From: Pseudomonadota bacterium
GTDB taxonomy: Bacteria; Pseudomonadota; Alphaproteobacteria; Rhizobiales; Rhizobiaceae
DNA: 5,140 nt
Assembly (NCBI GenBank): GCA_023428515.1
Contig: JAEYXI010000622.1
Location: 1 to 5,140 of the forward strand
Direction: 5' to 3'
Under the pieces are notes generated by a model. That model did not search any database. It was not told where the DNA came from and saw only the letters and a program-made list of their open reading frames with translations. Below, piece by piece: positions 1 to 5,140 of this stretch. How positions within the stretch are numbered: the stretch's first letter is position 1; each line of letters begins with the position of its first letter. The translations under genes and the position numbers were made by a program.

Positions 1-660
1 ATCGCGCTCGTTGCCGGCGGCGCCATCGGCGCCAGCAACGGCGTCCTGACCAATGGCTTGCGGCTCAACCCCTTCATCGTCACGCTCGGCACGATGAGCG
101 TGATCACCGGACTGTCGCTGGTGCTGACCGGCGGCCTGACGCAGCCACTGGCAATTGCAGGATTCAACTGGCTGGGCTCCGGCCGCATCGCCGGCATCCC
201 GTTCCCGCTGATCCTCATGCTCGCCGTGTTCCTCGTTATATGGTGGGTGATGGCCTTCACGCCCTTCGGCCGTTTCATCTATGCTTCCGGCGGCAACCCG
301 GAAGCCAGCCGCATGCTCGGCATCCCCGTCGATCGCACGCAGATCACGCTCTACGTTCTGTCGGGCGTTGCAGGCGCGCTCGCCGGCATCATCGTCGCCG
401 CCATGCTCGGAGCGGCCGCTCCCGATTCGGTCGGCAAGCACCTGCTGACGGTCATCGCGGCGATCATCCTCGGCGGCACCAGCCTGTTCGGCGGGCGCGG
501 CTCGGTCTGGGGCACGCTGCTCGCAGTCCTGATCCTCGGCACGCTGAACAACGGCCTGACGCTTCTCAACGTGTCGAGCTTCTGGCAGGACGTGACGAAG
601 GGCGCGGTGCTTCTTCTCGCGGTTGGCCTCGACCAACTGCGCGTCCGCTCACAGAACTGA
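1..660 (+). CDS. rhaQ: RbsC-type sugar ABC transporter permease, 5'-truncated by the window (probable rhamnose permease)
   Basis: This is an inner-membrane permease of the CUT2 sugar importers (BPD_transp_2 family), cut at its 5' end by the window edge. The frame is open from base 1, so the TTG at 58 is an internal leucine, not a start; 219 residues plus the stop are visible of a usual ~320-340. The family hallmark NPFIVTLGTM lies at visible residues ~23-32. It is followed by hydrophobic membrane segments, the cytoplasmic-loop motif TPFGRFIYASGGNPEASRM (~88-106), and the C-terminal AAIILGGTSLFGGRGSVWGT run with a last hydrophobic helix. A mutarotase gene starts 35 nt downstream on the same strand, as in the rhizobial rha operon (permeases RhaP, RhaQ, then RhaU). 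That context is the only reason for calling it rhamnose-specific; the protein alone would be just an RbsC-family sugar permease. Family call very sure, substrate and symbol inferred. Confidence 0.85.
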   Translation: MALVAGGAIGASNGVLTNGLRLNPFIVTLGTMSVITGLSLVLTGGLTQPLAIAGFNWLGSGRIAGIPFPLILMLAVFLVIWWVMAFTPFGRFIYASGGNPEASRMLGIPVDRTQITLYVLSGVAGALAGIIVAAMLGAAAPDSVGKHLLTVIAAIILGGTSLFGGRGSVWGTLLAVLILGTLNNGLTLLNVSSFWQDVTKGAVLLLAVGLDQLRVRSQN

Positions 661-683
661 AACAGGCCTTCGCTCAACCCTAG

Positions 684-689
684 AAGGAG
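684..689 (+). promoter_or_regulatory. Shine-Dalgarno site of the mutarotase gene
   Basis: AAGGAG lies 6 nt before the ATG at 696. It is a near-consensus ribosome binding site and fixes that start. It sits in the 35-nt gap after the permease stop, so the mutarotase can initiate translation independently. Confidence 0.85.
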
Positions 690-695
690 AAAATC

Positions 696-1013
696 ATGCC
701 CGAGCGCATCGCCTTCCGCATGAACCTCAATCCGGGTCAGGCGGCGGAATACAAGAAACGTCACGACCAGATCTGGCCGGAACTCAGCCAGGCGCTGCGC
801 GACGCGGGCGTGTCGGATTATTCGATCTGGCTCGATCCCGAGACGAACCACCTCTTCGCCACGCTCATCCGTGCTGACGATCACAAGATGGACAGGCTGC
901 CACAGACCGAGATCAATCGCCGCTGGTGGGATTTCATGGCCGACGTCATGCAGTACACGGATCGCAACGAGCCGCTCGTCGTGCCGCTGCAAAAAGTCTT
1001 CTACATGGCCTGA
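696..1013 (+). CDS. rhaM: L-rhamnose mutarotase (RhaM/RhaU family)
   Basis: This small cytoplasmic enzyme interconverts the alpha and beta anomers of L-rhamnose, supplying the anomer used by the catabolic enzymes. The 105-aa length matches E. coli RhaM (104 aa), and the protein aligns along its whole length from memory. Shared features include the N-terminal Y19 and H23, which match the Tyr18/His22 active-site pair of E. coli RhaM, within EYKKRHDQIWPEL. Also shared are the NRRWWDFMADVM segment with W77/W78 and the C-terminal LQKVFYMA (E. coli LQEVFYLP). The start is fixed by a strong ribosome binding site. It follows a sugar permease on the same strand, as rhaU follows rhaQ in rhizobial rha operons. 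The rhamnulose kinase gene that usually comes next there is not present; a non-coding stretch follows. No frameshift or missing key residue is seen, so it should be functional. Confidence 0.96.
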   Translation: MPERIAFRMNLNPGQAAEYKKRHDQIWPELSQALRDAGVSDYSIWLDPETNHLFATLIRADDHKMDRLPQTEINRRWWDFMADVMQYTDRNEPLVVPLQKVFYMA

Positions 1014-1198
1014 ACAGGTAGCCAGGAGAGACGGAAGGGGTAGGAAGTCCAGGGGTAGGTGGCGCTGACCTCAGGCGCTTCGATACCCTAGCGCGGGTTC
1101 AGCTAAATCAGAGGCGGGACCATACGGAACTGCACGGGGGCAGAGCATGTCGATTCCCGCGAGGCCTTGACGCAATCGCCGCGTGGCCGCGCGGCCGA
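1014..1198. other. Intergenic stretch downstream of the mutarotase gene, no intact gene
   Basis: No convincing coding sequence is seen. Positions 1021-1060 are strongly purine- and G-rich on the plus strand and contain a 9-bp direct repeat. An imperfect hairpin at 1062-1078 (GCGC-TGA / TCA-G-GCGC, very short loop) has no following T-tract, so it is at best a weak terminator for the plus-strand operon. One frame (codons starting at 1022) stays open from here into the barrel remnant downstream, but its translation before about 1199 shows no recognisable family features. It may be decayed 5' sequence of that remnant. Confidence 0.5.
1036..1059. repeat. 9-bp direct repeat in a G-rich tract
   Basis: The sequence AGGGGTAGG occurs at 1036-1044 and again at 1051-1059, giving a period of 15 bp. 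It lies in the spacer just after the mutarotase gene. Four G-runs in about 25 bases could in principle fold into a weak two-tier G-quadruplex, but this may be chance in a GC-rich genome. No function is assigned. Confidence 0.4.
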
Positions 1199-1396
1199 GG
1201 ACAACTGGTCAATGCGCCTGCCGGCGTCGGCATGTTCGACAGCCAGGTTCCGCTGGCCGATGTGGTGGGGCGGCTGACCGCGGGTGTCGATATTGCCAGC
1301 GCCAACGGCCTCAGCCTGCGCCTCGACTACCGGGGATCGTTCGCAGACACCTTCACCAGCCACGGCGGCGCGCTGCGGCTGGGATATAGATTCTGA
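1199..1396 (+). pseudogene. Remnant of the C-terminus of an autotransporter / outer-membrane beta-barrel protein
   Basis: Read in the frame ending with TGA at 1394-1396, this stretch encodes about 65 residues ending with alternating polar/apolar strands: VGRLTAGVDIASANGLSLRL, then DYRGSFADTFTSHGGALRLGYRF. The pattern GVD-[x]-GLSLRLDY-G-FAD-SHGGALRLGYRF and the terminal aromatic F are typical of the last beta-strands of an autotransporter translocator domain. There a C-terminal Phe/Trp is the Bam-recognition signal. A whole barrel is ~250-300 residues, preceded by a signal peptide and a passenger domain. Here the frame reaches back only to a stop at 1019-1021, with no plausible start or ribosome binding site and no recognisable barrel sequence upstream of ~1199. 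I therefore call it a decayed or deletion-generated fragment. An in-frame ATG at 1232 would give only a ~54-aa peptide, which could not form a barrel. Family assignment is by pattern recognition, not a search. Confidence 0.6.
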
Positions 1397-1484
1397 GCGG
1401 GGACGAAGAGGCTCGGATCGGCCCAGAGGGGACATTTCCCGACGTCCGCTCTTGATGCAGTGGACAGCTCTCCTTCGCCTGCGG
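1397..1484. other. Short convergent spacer between the barrel remnant and the BMP-type operon end
   Basis: No gene is seen. Two small inverted repeats are present: GGGA-CATT-TCCC at 1429-1440, and GTCCGC at 1444-1449 facing GTGGAC at 1460-1465 (6-bp stem with one G-T pair, 10-nt loop). A third, CTGCG at 1479-1483 facing CGCAG at 1495-1499, overlaps the permease stop. None has a T-tract, so none is a clear intrinsic terminator for the minus-strand operon. Confidence 0.45.
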
Positions 1485-2372
1485 CTAGCGGTCGCGCAGC
1501 TCAGTGCTCATCGCATGGGACGAGCCCTTTCGCATGTGGGCGCTGAGCCAAATGCCTGCGATCGTGGCGATATAGGGAAGCATGAGCAGGAAGTGCTGGG
1601 AGACAATGTCGCCGAAGCGGAGTTGGGCGCGAATGCCGAGCGTGTCGACCGCAGCGAAGAATGTCGCGGCAATCGCCGAGTAAACGGGATGGCCCGCGCC
1701 GAACACCGCCGCGGAGAATGCCATGTATCCGCGCCCGGCTGTCATGTTGATGCTGAAGATATTGAGATTGCCTAGGGCAAGCTCCGCCCCTCCAAGCGCG
1801 CACAGCACGCCTCCCATGGCGAGTGCAATGAGGCGCATGCGCGAAGGGTCGGCTCCTACCGCGCGAGCTGCGAAAGGATGCTCTCCCGTTGCGGCCAGTC
1901 GCAGCCCGAAGCGGGACCGTCGCAAGAGCAGCCACAACGCGTAGACGACGAACGGCATGAGGAGGACAAGGAGGGAAACCGAGGAGAGGACGCCGAGCCC
2001 ATCGATTCGCGGAAGCCCCAGAGGCGACCTGACAGCGCCTTGAACGCCGTAGATCGCCTGCAGGGCGAGGTCGGTCCCGCCAAGTCCGAGCCCGGTCAAG
2101 CCCAGGCCGGCGATGATGACGTTGCACCGCAGCTTCTCGACGACGAGCCAGAACAGCACCGACATGGCGACGCAGACCGCGATGGCGATTGCCAGGCCGA
2201 CCGTGACCGAACCGCTGGCGGCCACACCGACCACGGCAGCGCATGCGCCGGCGATCATCAGCCCCTCCAGGCCGAGATGCCAGATGCCGGCCCTCTGCGC
2301 CAGCATGCCAGCCATCGCCACATAGATCAGCGGCGTGCCTGAGCGGAGGATGCCGACAAGCAGGTCGATCAT
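1485..2372 (-). CDS. BMP-family ABC transporter permease 2 (NupQ/YufQ type)
   Basis: This is the second inner-membrane permease of a BMP-type (nucleoside/simple-sugar-like) ABC importer, BPD_transp_2 family, 295 aa, the usual ~300. It pairs with permease 1 to form the substrate channel. Family motifs: LAQRAGIWHLGLEGLMIAGA (residues 24-43, family form ER-GI-N-GLEG-M), RSRFGLRLAATGEHPFAARA (152-171), and TAGRGYMAFSAAVFGAGHP (211-229), with hydrophobic membrane segments between them. The ATG at 2372 is chosen because it overlaps the upstream permease stop as ATGA and begins directly with the membrane-segment-rich N-terminus. The frame stays open further upstream to 2816, but that stretch is out-of-frame shadow of permease 1. 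The Shine-Dalgarno is weak (GGAAAA), consistent with translational coupling. The C-terminal tail after ~280 is short and polar. It is the last gene of the operon. Substrate unknown. Confidence 0.93.
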   Translation of the reverse strand: MIDLLVGILRSGTPLIYVAMAGMLAQRAGIWHLGLEGLMIAGACAAVVGVAASGSVTVGLAIAIAVCVAMSVLFWLVVEKLRCNVIIAGLGLTGLGLGGTDLALQAIYGVQGAVRSPLGLPRIDGLGVLSSVSLLVLLMPFVVYALWLLLRRSRFGLRLAATGEHPFAARAVGADPSRMRLIALAMGGVLCALGGAELALGNLNIFSINMTAGRGYMAFSAAVFGAGHPVYSAIAATFFAAVDTLGIRAQLRFGDIVSQHFLLMLPYIATIAGIWLSAHMRKGSSHAMSTELRDR

Positions 2373-3421
2373 GATGATTTTCCGGCGCTTGGCCGCAGAA
2401 GCGGACCGAGGAAGGAAAGCTTCGGCCACACCTTTGCGGTGATCAGCAAGGCGATGGCTGCATTGATGACGTCGACCGCCGATGAAGGCAGTCCAGCCAT
2501 GATCGGCAGATAGAGGCTTGCCGAGGCGAGCCCGCCGAAGAACACGGCGGCAACGACGACGCCTGGGACCGAGAGGCCGGCCACCAGCGCGATCACGATA
2601 GCCGCGAAGCCGTGCCCCGGCATGAAGCCGGCGACCAGCCGCCCGCTTGGCCCGAGATATTCCATCGATCCGGCGAGACCCGCGAGGCCGCCGCTGATCA
2701 GAAAGCTGGAGAGGGCCAGCGGGCCAAGCCTTGCGCCCTGCCACCTGAGCATAGCCGGATTGCGCCCGGCAAGGCCGGACACTATGCCGAACGGCGTCCG
2801 GGTGGCGAGCAGCCATATCCCGATGCCGACGATCGTCACGAGGCAGATGATGGTGAGAGACGCGCCCTGCGAGGTACTGATGCGGTAGGCCGCGTCCACA
2901 GGAGCCGTCGCGCTGAGTTCGGAGGTGCCTCTCGGATCCTTCAAAGGGCCAGACGTCACATAGACGAGGAGCAGGCCGGCGATGAAGTTCGACATCAAGG
3001 TCGTCAGGACCTCATCGGCGCCGGAGCGTATCCGCAATATGCCGGGCCAAAGCGCCCAGAGGGCGCCGCCGGCAATACCGCCTGCCACCGTCAGCGGGAT
3101 GACGAGGAGCGGTGTCTGTCCGGCCAGGGCATGCATGGCGAAGGCAGCCGCTATCGCGCCGAGATAGAATTGCCCCTGTATGCCGACATTGAAGAAGCCC
3201 GCTCGAAACGCCACCAGCACGCCGCAGGCGGATATGAAAAGGGGAAAGGCCCAACGCAGCGTCCCCATCCACGCCGATTTGGACAGGAAGGCGCCGTCGG
3301 CGATGCTTTGCAACATCGACAGACTGGGATAGCCGGCGAGTTCGAAGGCGACCGAGCAAACGAGCAGGGCAAGCAGGACGAAGACGACGGACCTGACGAC
3401 GGCCACAAGATTGCCGCTCAT
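2369..3421 (-). CDS. BMP-family ABC transporter permease 1 (NupP/YufP type)
   Basis: This is the first inner-membrane permease of the BMP-type importer, BPD_transp_2 family, 350 aa, typical for the longer member of the pair (~350). An N-terminal membrane segment is at ~8-28. The motif AFRAGFFNVGIQGQFYLGA (71-89) is the family's FN-G-EGQ signature. ADEVLTTLMSNFIAGLLL (135-152) matches the 'EV-TT-M-N-IA' motif that distinguishes this subfamily. TPFG (209-212) with AGRNPAML (218-225) is the cytoplasmic loop that should contact the ATPase, and GHGFAAIVIALVAGLSVPG (269-287) is the conserved late helix pair. The ATG at 3421 overlaps the ATPase stop as ATGA and has a good GGGAG ribosome binding site 7 nt upstream, so the start is well supported. 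Its own stop overlaps the start of permease 2. No anomaly seen. Confidence 0.94.
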   Translation of the reverse strand: MSGNLVAVVRSVVFVLLALLVCSVAFELAGYPSLSMLQSIADGAFLSKSAWMGTLRWAFPLFISACGVLVAFRAGFFNVGIQGQFYLGAIAAAFAMHALAGQTPLLVIPLTVAGGIAGGALWALWPGILRIRSGADEVLTTLMSNFIAGLLLVYVTSGPLKDPRGTSELSATAPVDAAYRISTSQGASLTIICLVTIVGIGIWLLATRTPFGIVSGLAGRNPAMLRWQGARLGPLALSSFLISGGLAGLAGSMEYLGPSGRLVAGFMPGHGFAAIVIALVAGLSVPGVVVAAVFFGGLASASLYLPIMAGLPSSAVDVINAAIALLITAKVWPKLSFLGPLLRPSAGKSS

Positions 3422-5052
3422 GCCGCCGCTCCCGTCATCGCCATGCCGATGGATTTCAGGCAGTAGGGCGGCTGGAACTCTCCGACGATCTTTCCTGAAA
3501 GCATGACGACTATGCGGTCGCTGATATCGAAGAGCTCATCGAGGTCGGACGAGATCAATACGACACCCGCTCCCCTTTCGCGCGCGTCCCGGAGCGTCTG
3601 CCAGACGAACGCCGAGGCTGCGATGTCCAGCCCGCGCGTGGGCTGGGCCGCGACGATCACCCTGGCGCTTTCGTCGATCTCGCGAGCGAGGATGACCTTT
3701 TGTGCGTTGCCGCCCGACAGCGAGCTTGCGGGCTGGTCCACCTGCGAGAAGCGGACCGACCACCGCTCGAGAGCCGACCGGCACGAGGTCCGCAATGCCG
3801 ACGTGTCGATCAGGCGAAGCAGCGGACCCGACAGCAACTGTCCAACCGACCAGTTCTCCCACAGCGATGTGTTCAGGCTCAATCCGTCGATGTTTCGCTC
3901 GAAGGGAATGATACGGAGGCCGGCGGCCCGGCGATCGAGCAGCGGACGTCTGGTGAAGTCGTCGGTCGCTATGCCAATCCGGCCCGCCTGTGCGTCGATC
4001 AGAGCGCCCAAGGCGCCGACGAGCGTTCTCTGGCCGTTTCCTTCCACACCGGCGATGCCGACGATCGAACCTTTCTCCACGCGGAGGGACAAACCGTCCA
4101 GCCCCTGATCCTCCCCGTGCCTTGCGGTGCTGAGTTGGTCCACTTCGAGAACCGGCGCCGCTTTTTCGCTTGTGTCGACTTCGCTTGTGTCGACGTCAAC
4201 GACAGGCTCGCCGGTCGGCACGGCAATTCCGGCAAGCGCCAAGCCGTCTCGCGCGACCTGCTCGCGCGCCGCGGCCGGCGGATCGCCGATGATGGCCGCG
4301 GCGATTGCGGATGCATTCAGACCGCTCAACGGATCGGGACCGGCGATATGCTTGCCGCCTCTCAGGATGGTCACCGTCTCGGCGATCTCGGTAACTTCAT
4401 GAATCTTGTGCAGGATGAGGAGGATCGTTACGCCCTCGTCGCGCAGGCGGCGTATCCGCTCGAAGAGCATCTTGATGCCGGTCGGCGAGAGGACTGCCGT
4501 GGGCTCGTCGAGGATCAGTATGCGTGCGTCGCCGGCCAGGGCGCGGGCGATCTCCACGCCTTGCTGCGTTTCGATGGGAAGGTCGCCGATCCTTGCACTT
4601 GGCGGTGCAGTGATGCCCATCCTGTGAAGATGGTCTTTCCATCGCGCCTCTAGGCCGCGACGGGAATACAAAGGCGGGAATGACCGCGTCGCCGCGCCGA
4701 ACTCCATGGCTTCGGCAATGGTGAAGGACAAGGGGAGGGCGAAGCTCTGATGCACCAGCTCGACGCCCGCCGCGCGTGCGTGCTGGACACCACCGCGCGT
4801 GATGTCCAGCACATTGGCGACGACCGTGCCGGTGGTGGGGCGAACGATGCCGGCGCAGACGCGTGCGAAGGTGGTCTTGCCGGCTCCGTTCTGCCCTACC
4901 ACCGCGTGAATCTTCCCCGGCGCGAAGTCGAGGCTGACATCGTTCAATGCGGCGACGGCTCCGTACTGGACACCGACGCCGCTGCAGGCAAGCGCCGGCT
5001 GTCCGACAGCAGACTGGGCGCTGTCGATGGCAGGTTCCGCTCGCGACAGCAC
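3418..5052 (-). CDS. BMP-family ABC transporter ATP-binding protein, two fused NBDs (NupO/YufO type)
   Basis: This cytoplasmic ATPase powers the BMP-type importer. It has two ABC domains in one chain of 544 aa, slightly longer than the usual ~500-520 because of an N-terminal tail and a long linker. NBD1 (~22-260) has Walker A GQNGAGKT (53-60), Q-loop Q102, Walker B ILILD with catalytic E183, and H-switch H215. Its signature region reads LPIETQQGVEIARAL (158-172), lacking the normal LS-G. NBD2 (~301-540) has a degenerate Walker A GVEGNGQRTL (335-344, no Lys), an intact signature LSGGNAQ (445-451), Walker B followed by Q470 instead of Glu (AAQPTRGLD), and Ser502 at the H-switch position. NBD2 degeneracy is normal for this family. 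By analogy, one canonical ATP site forms from NBD1 Walker A plus NBD2 LSGGN. The start is GTG at 5052, one base after the binding-protein stop; the ribosome binding site is weak, suggesting coupling. No in-frame ATG lies nearby. Confidence 0.95.
   Translation of the reverse strand: MLSRAEPAIDSAQSAVGQPALACSGVGVQYGAVAALNDVSLDFAPGKIHAVVGQNGAGKTTFARVCAGIVRPTTGTVVANVLDITRGGVQHARAAGVELVHQSFALPLSFTIAEAMEFGAATRSFPPLYSRRGLEARWKDHLHRMGITAPPSARIGDLPIETQQGVEIARALAGDARILILDEPTAVLSPTGIKMLFERIRRLRDEGVTILLILHKIHEVTEIAETVTILRGGKHIAGPDPLSGLNASAIAAAIIGDPPAAAREQVARDGLALAGIAVPTGEPVVDVDTSEVDTSEKAAPVLEVDQLSTARHGEDQGLDGLSLRVEKGSIVGIAGVEGNGQRTLVGALGALIDAQAGRIGIATDDFTRRPLLDRRAAGLRIIPFERNIDGLSLNTSLWENWSVGQLLSGPLLRLIDTSALRTSCRSALERWSVRFSQVDQPASSLSGGNAQKVILAREIDESARVIVAAQPTRGLDIAASAFVWQTLRDARERGAGVVLISSDLDELFDISDRIVVMLSGKIVGEFQPPYCLKSIGMAMTGAAA
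3429..3433 (-). promoter_or_regulatory. Shine-Dalgarno site of permease 1, inside the ATPase gene end
   Basis: On the minus strand GGGAG lies 7 nt before the ATG at 3421, within the last codons of the ATPase gene. Together with the ATGA stop/start overlap it supports this start and re-initiation coupling between the two genes. Confidence 0.7.
4165..4194. repeat. Perfect 15-bp tandem duplication in the ATPase inter-domain linker
   Basis: The unit TTCGCTTGTGTCGAC occurs twice head to tail (4165-4179 and 4180-4194). On the minus strand it encodes Val-Asp-Thr-Ser-Glu twice (residues ~287-296), in the acidic linker between the two ABC domains. Being exactly five codons, it keeps the frame. It looks like a recent slippage or duplication event in a tolerant region. 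Confidence 0.9.
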
Positions 5053-5053
5053 G

Positions 5054-5140
5054 TCAGGGCTCGACGTTGAACGGAATCTCGAGCGTGCCCGCCATGATGT
5101 CGGCCTTGGCTTTCTCGATATCCGGCCAGATCTCCTTGGC
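5054..5140 (-). CDS. BMP-family substrate-binding protein, C-terminal 28 residues only
   Basis: Minus-strand reading from the window edge gives 28 residues ending in a TGA at 5056-5054: AKEIWPDIEKAKADIMAGTL followed by EIPFNVEP. This is the usual C-terminal end of periplasmic BMP/Med (PF02608) binding proteins: an amphipathic helix of the type 'v-e-ak--I--G-i-vp' followed by a short strand. The identification relies heavily on position, since it directly precedes the ATPase with only one base between stop and GTG start. In BMP operons the binding protein, a lipoprotein or secreted periplasmic receptor, normally sits there. The signal peptide and ligand pocket lie outside the window, so the substrate cannot be inferred. 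Confidence 0.8.
   Translation of the reverse strand, partial: AKEIWPDIEKAKADIMAGTLEIPFNVEP

Noticed and set aside
58..60. TTG as the start codon of the first permease
   Set aside because: The frame is open back to base 1 and the upstream residues (GGAIGASNGVLTN) fit the conserved RbsC-family sequence, so the gene begins outside the window.
351..992. Minus-strand 213-codon open frame opposite the permease end and mutarotase
   Set aside because: It spans two well-identified plus-strand genes and the gap between them, and its translation has no family features.
1103..1435. Minus-strand 110-codon open frame across the spacer
   Set aside because: The opposite strand gives a convincing beta-barrel C-terminal pattern; this translation is low-complexity, with no ribosome binding site noted.
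1014..1484. Insertion sequence, CRISPR array or tRNA attachment site in the spacer
   Set aside because: No terminal inverted repeats, transposase fragments, regularly spaced repeats or tRNA-like cloverleaf could be found by eye.
1284..1775. Plus-strand 163-codon frame running from the spacer into the permease 2 gene
   Set aside because: Most of it is antisense to permease 2 and it is out of frame with the barrel remnant; there is no recognisable product.
2373..2816. N-terminal extension of permease 2, making a 443-aa protein from 2816
   Set aside because: The added stretch is Arg/Gly/Ala-rich, lacks membrane segments, and overlaps permease 1 in another frame. The ATG at 2372 with the ATGA overlap matches the family length.
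2612..3466. Plus-strand 284-codon open frame opposite permease 1
   Set aside because: It is antisense to a clearly conserved permease, its charged low-complexity translation matches no family I recognise, and such frames are common opposite GC-rich genes.
3700..4653. Plus-strand 317-codon open frame opposite the ATPase
   Set aside because: It lies antisense to the ATPase motifs and has no recognisable domain or ribosome binding site; it is a GC-rich shadow.

Overview
The window looks like a piece of an alphaproteobacterial genome, most likely Rhizobiales (Rhizobium/Mesorhizobium/Ochrobactrum type). This is inferred from the high G+C, GC-rich third codon positions, and two multi-gene sugar/nucleoside-type ABC importers. 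One of these has the permease-then-mutarotase order known from the rhizobial rhamnose operon. The genus cannot be fixed from the sequence alone.

Layout. (1) Positions 1-1013, plus strand: the 3' end of an operon, with the C-terminal two thirds of an RbsC-type (CUT2) sugar permease followed by a complete L-rhamnose mutarotase. Together they suggest an L-rhamnose uptake and catabolism operon: the permease imports rhamnose and the mutarotase interconverts its anomers for the catabolic enzymes. (2) Positions 1014-1484: an intergenic stretch with no intact gene. It holds a start-less reading frame ending at 1396 whose last ~65 residues read like the C-terminal strands of an autotransporter beta-barrel, so it is probably a gene remnant. 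(3) Positions 5140 down to 1485, minus strand: a tightly packed four-gene operon for a BMP-family (Med/NupN type) ABC importer. In transcription order it encodes the C-terminus of the substrate-binding protein, a double-NBD ATPase, permease 1 and permease 2. Junctions are a 1-nt gap and two ATGA overlaps, so the subunits are probably translationally coupled.

The two operons converge on the remnant-bearing spacer. I see no strong intrinsic terminator for either. The BMP importer's substrate cannot be read from the sequence; relatives take up nucleosides and other small molecules. The most notable points are the remnant where rhizobial rha operons normally carry the rhamnulose kinase gene, the strongly altered ABC signature motif in the first NBD of the ATPase, and a perfect 15-bp in-frame tandem duplication in the linker between its NBDs. 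I found no convincing evidence for a wholly new system; most of the window is ordinary transport genes.
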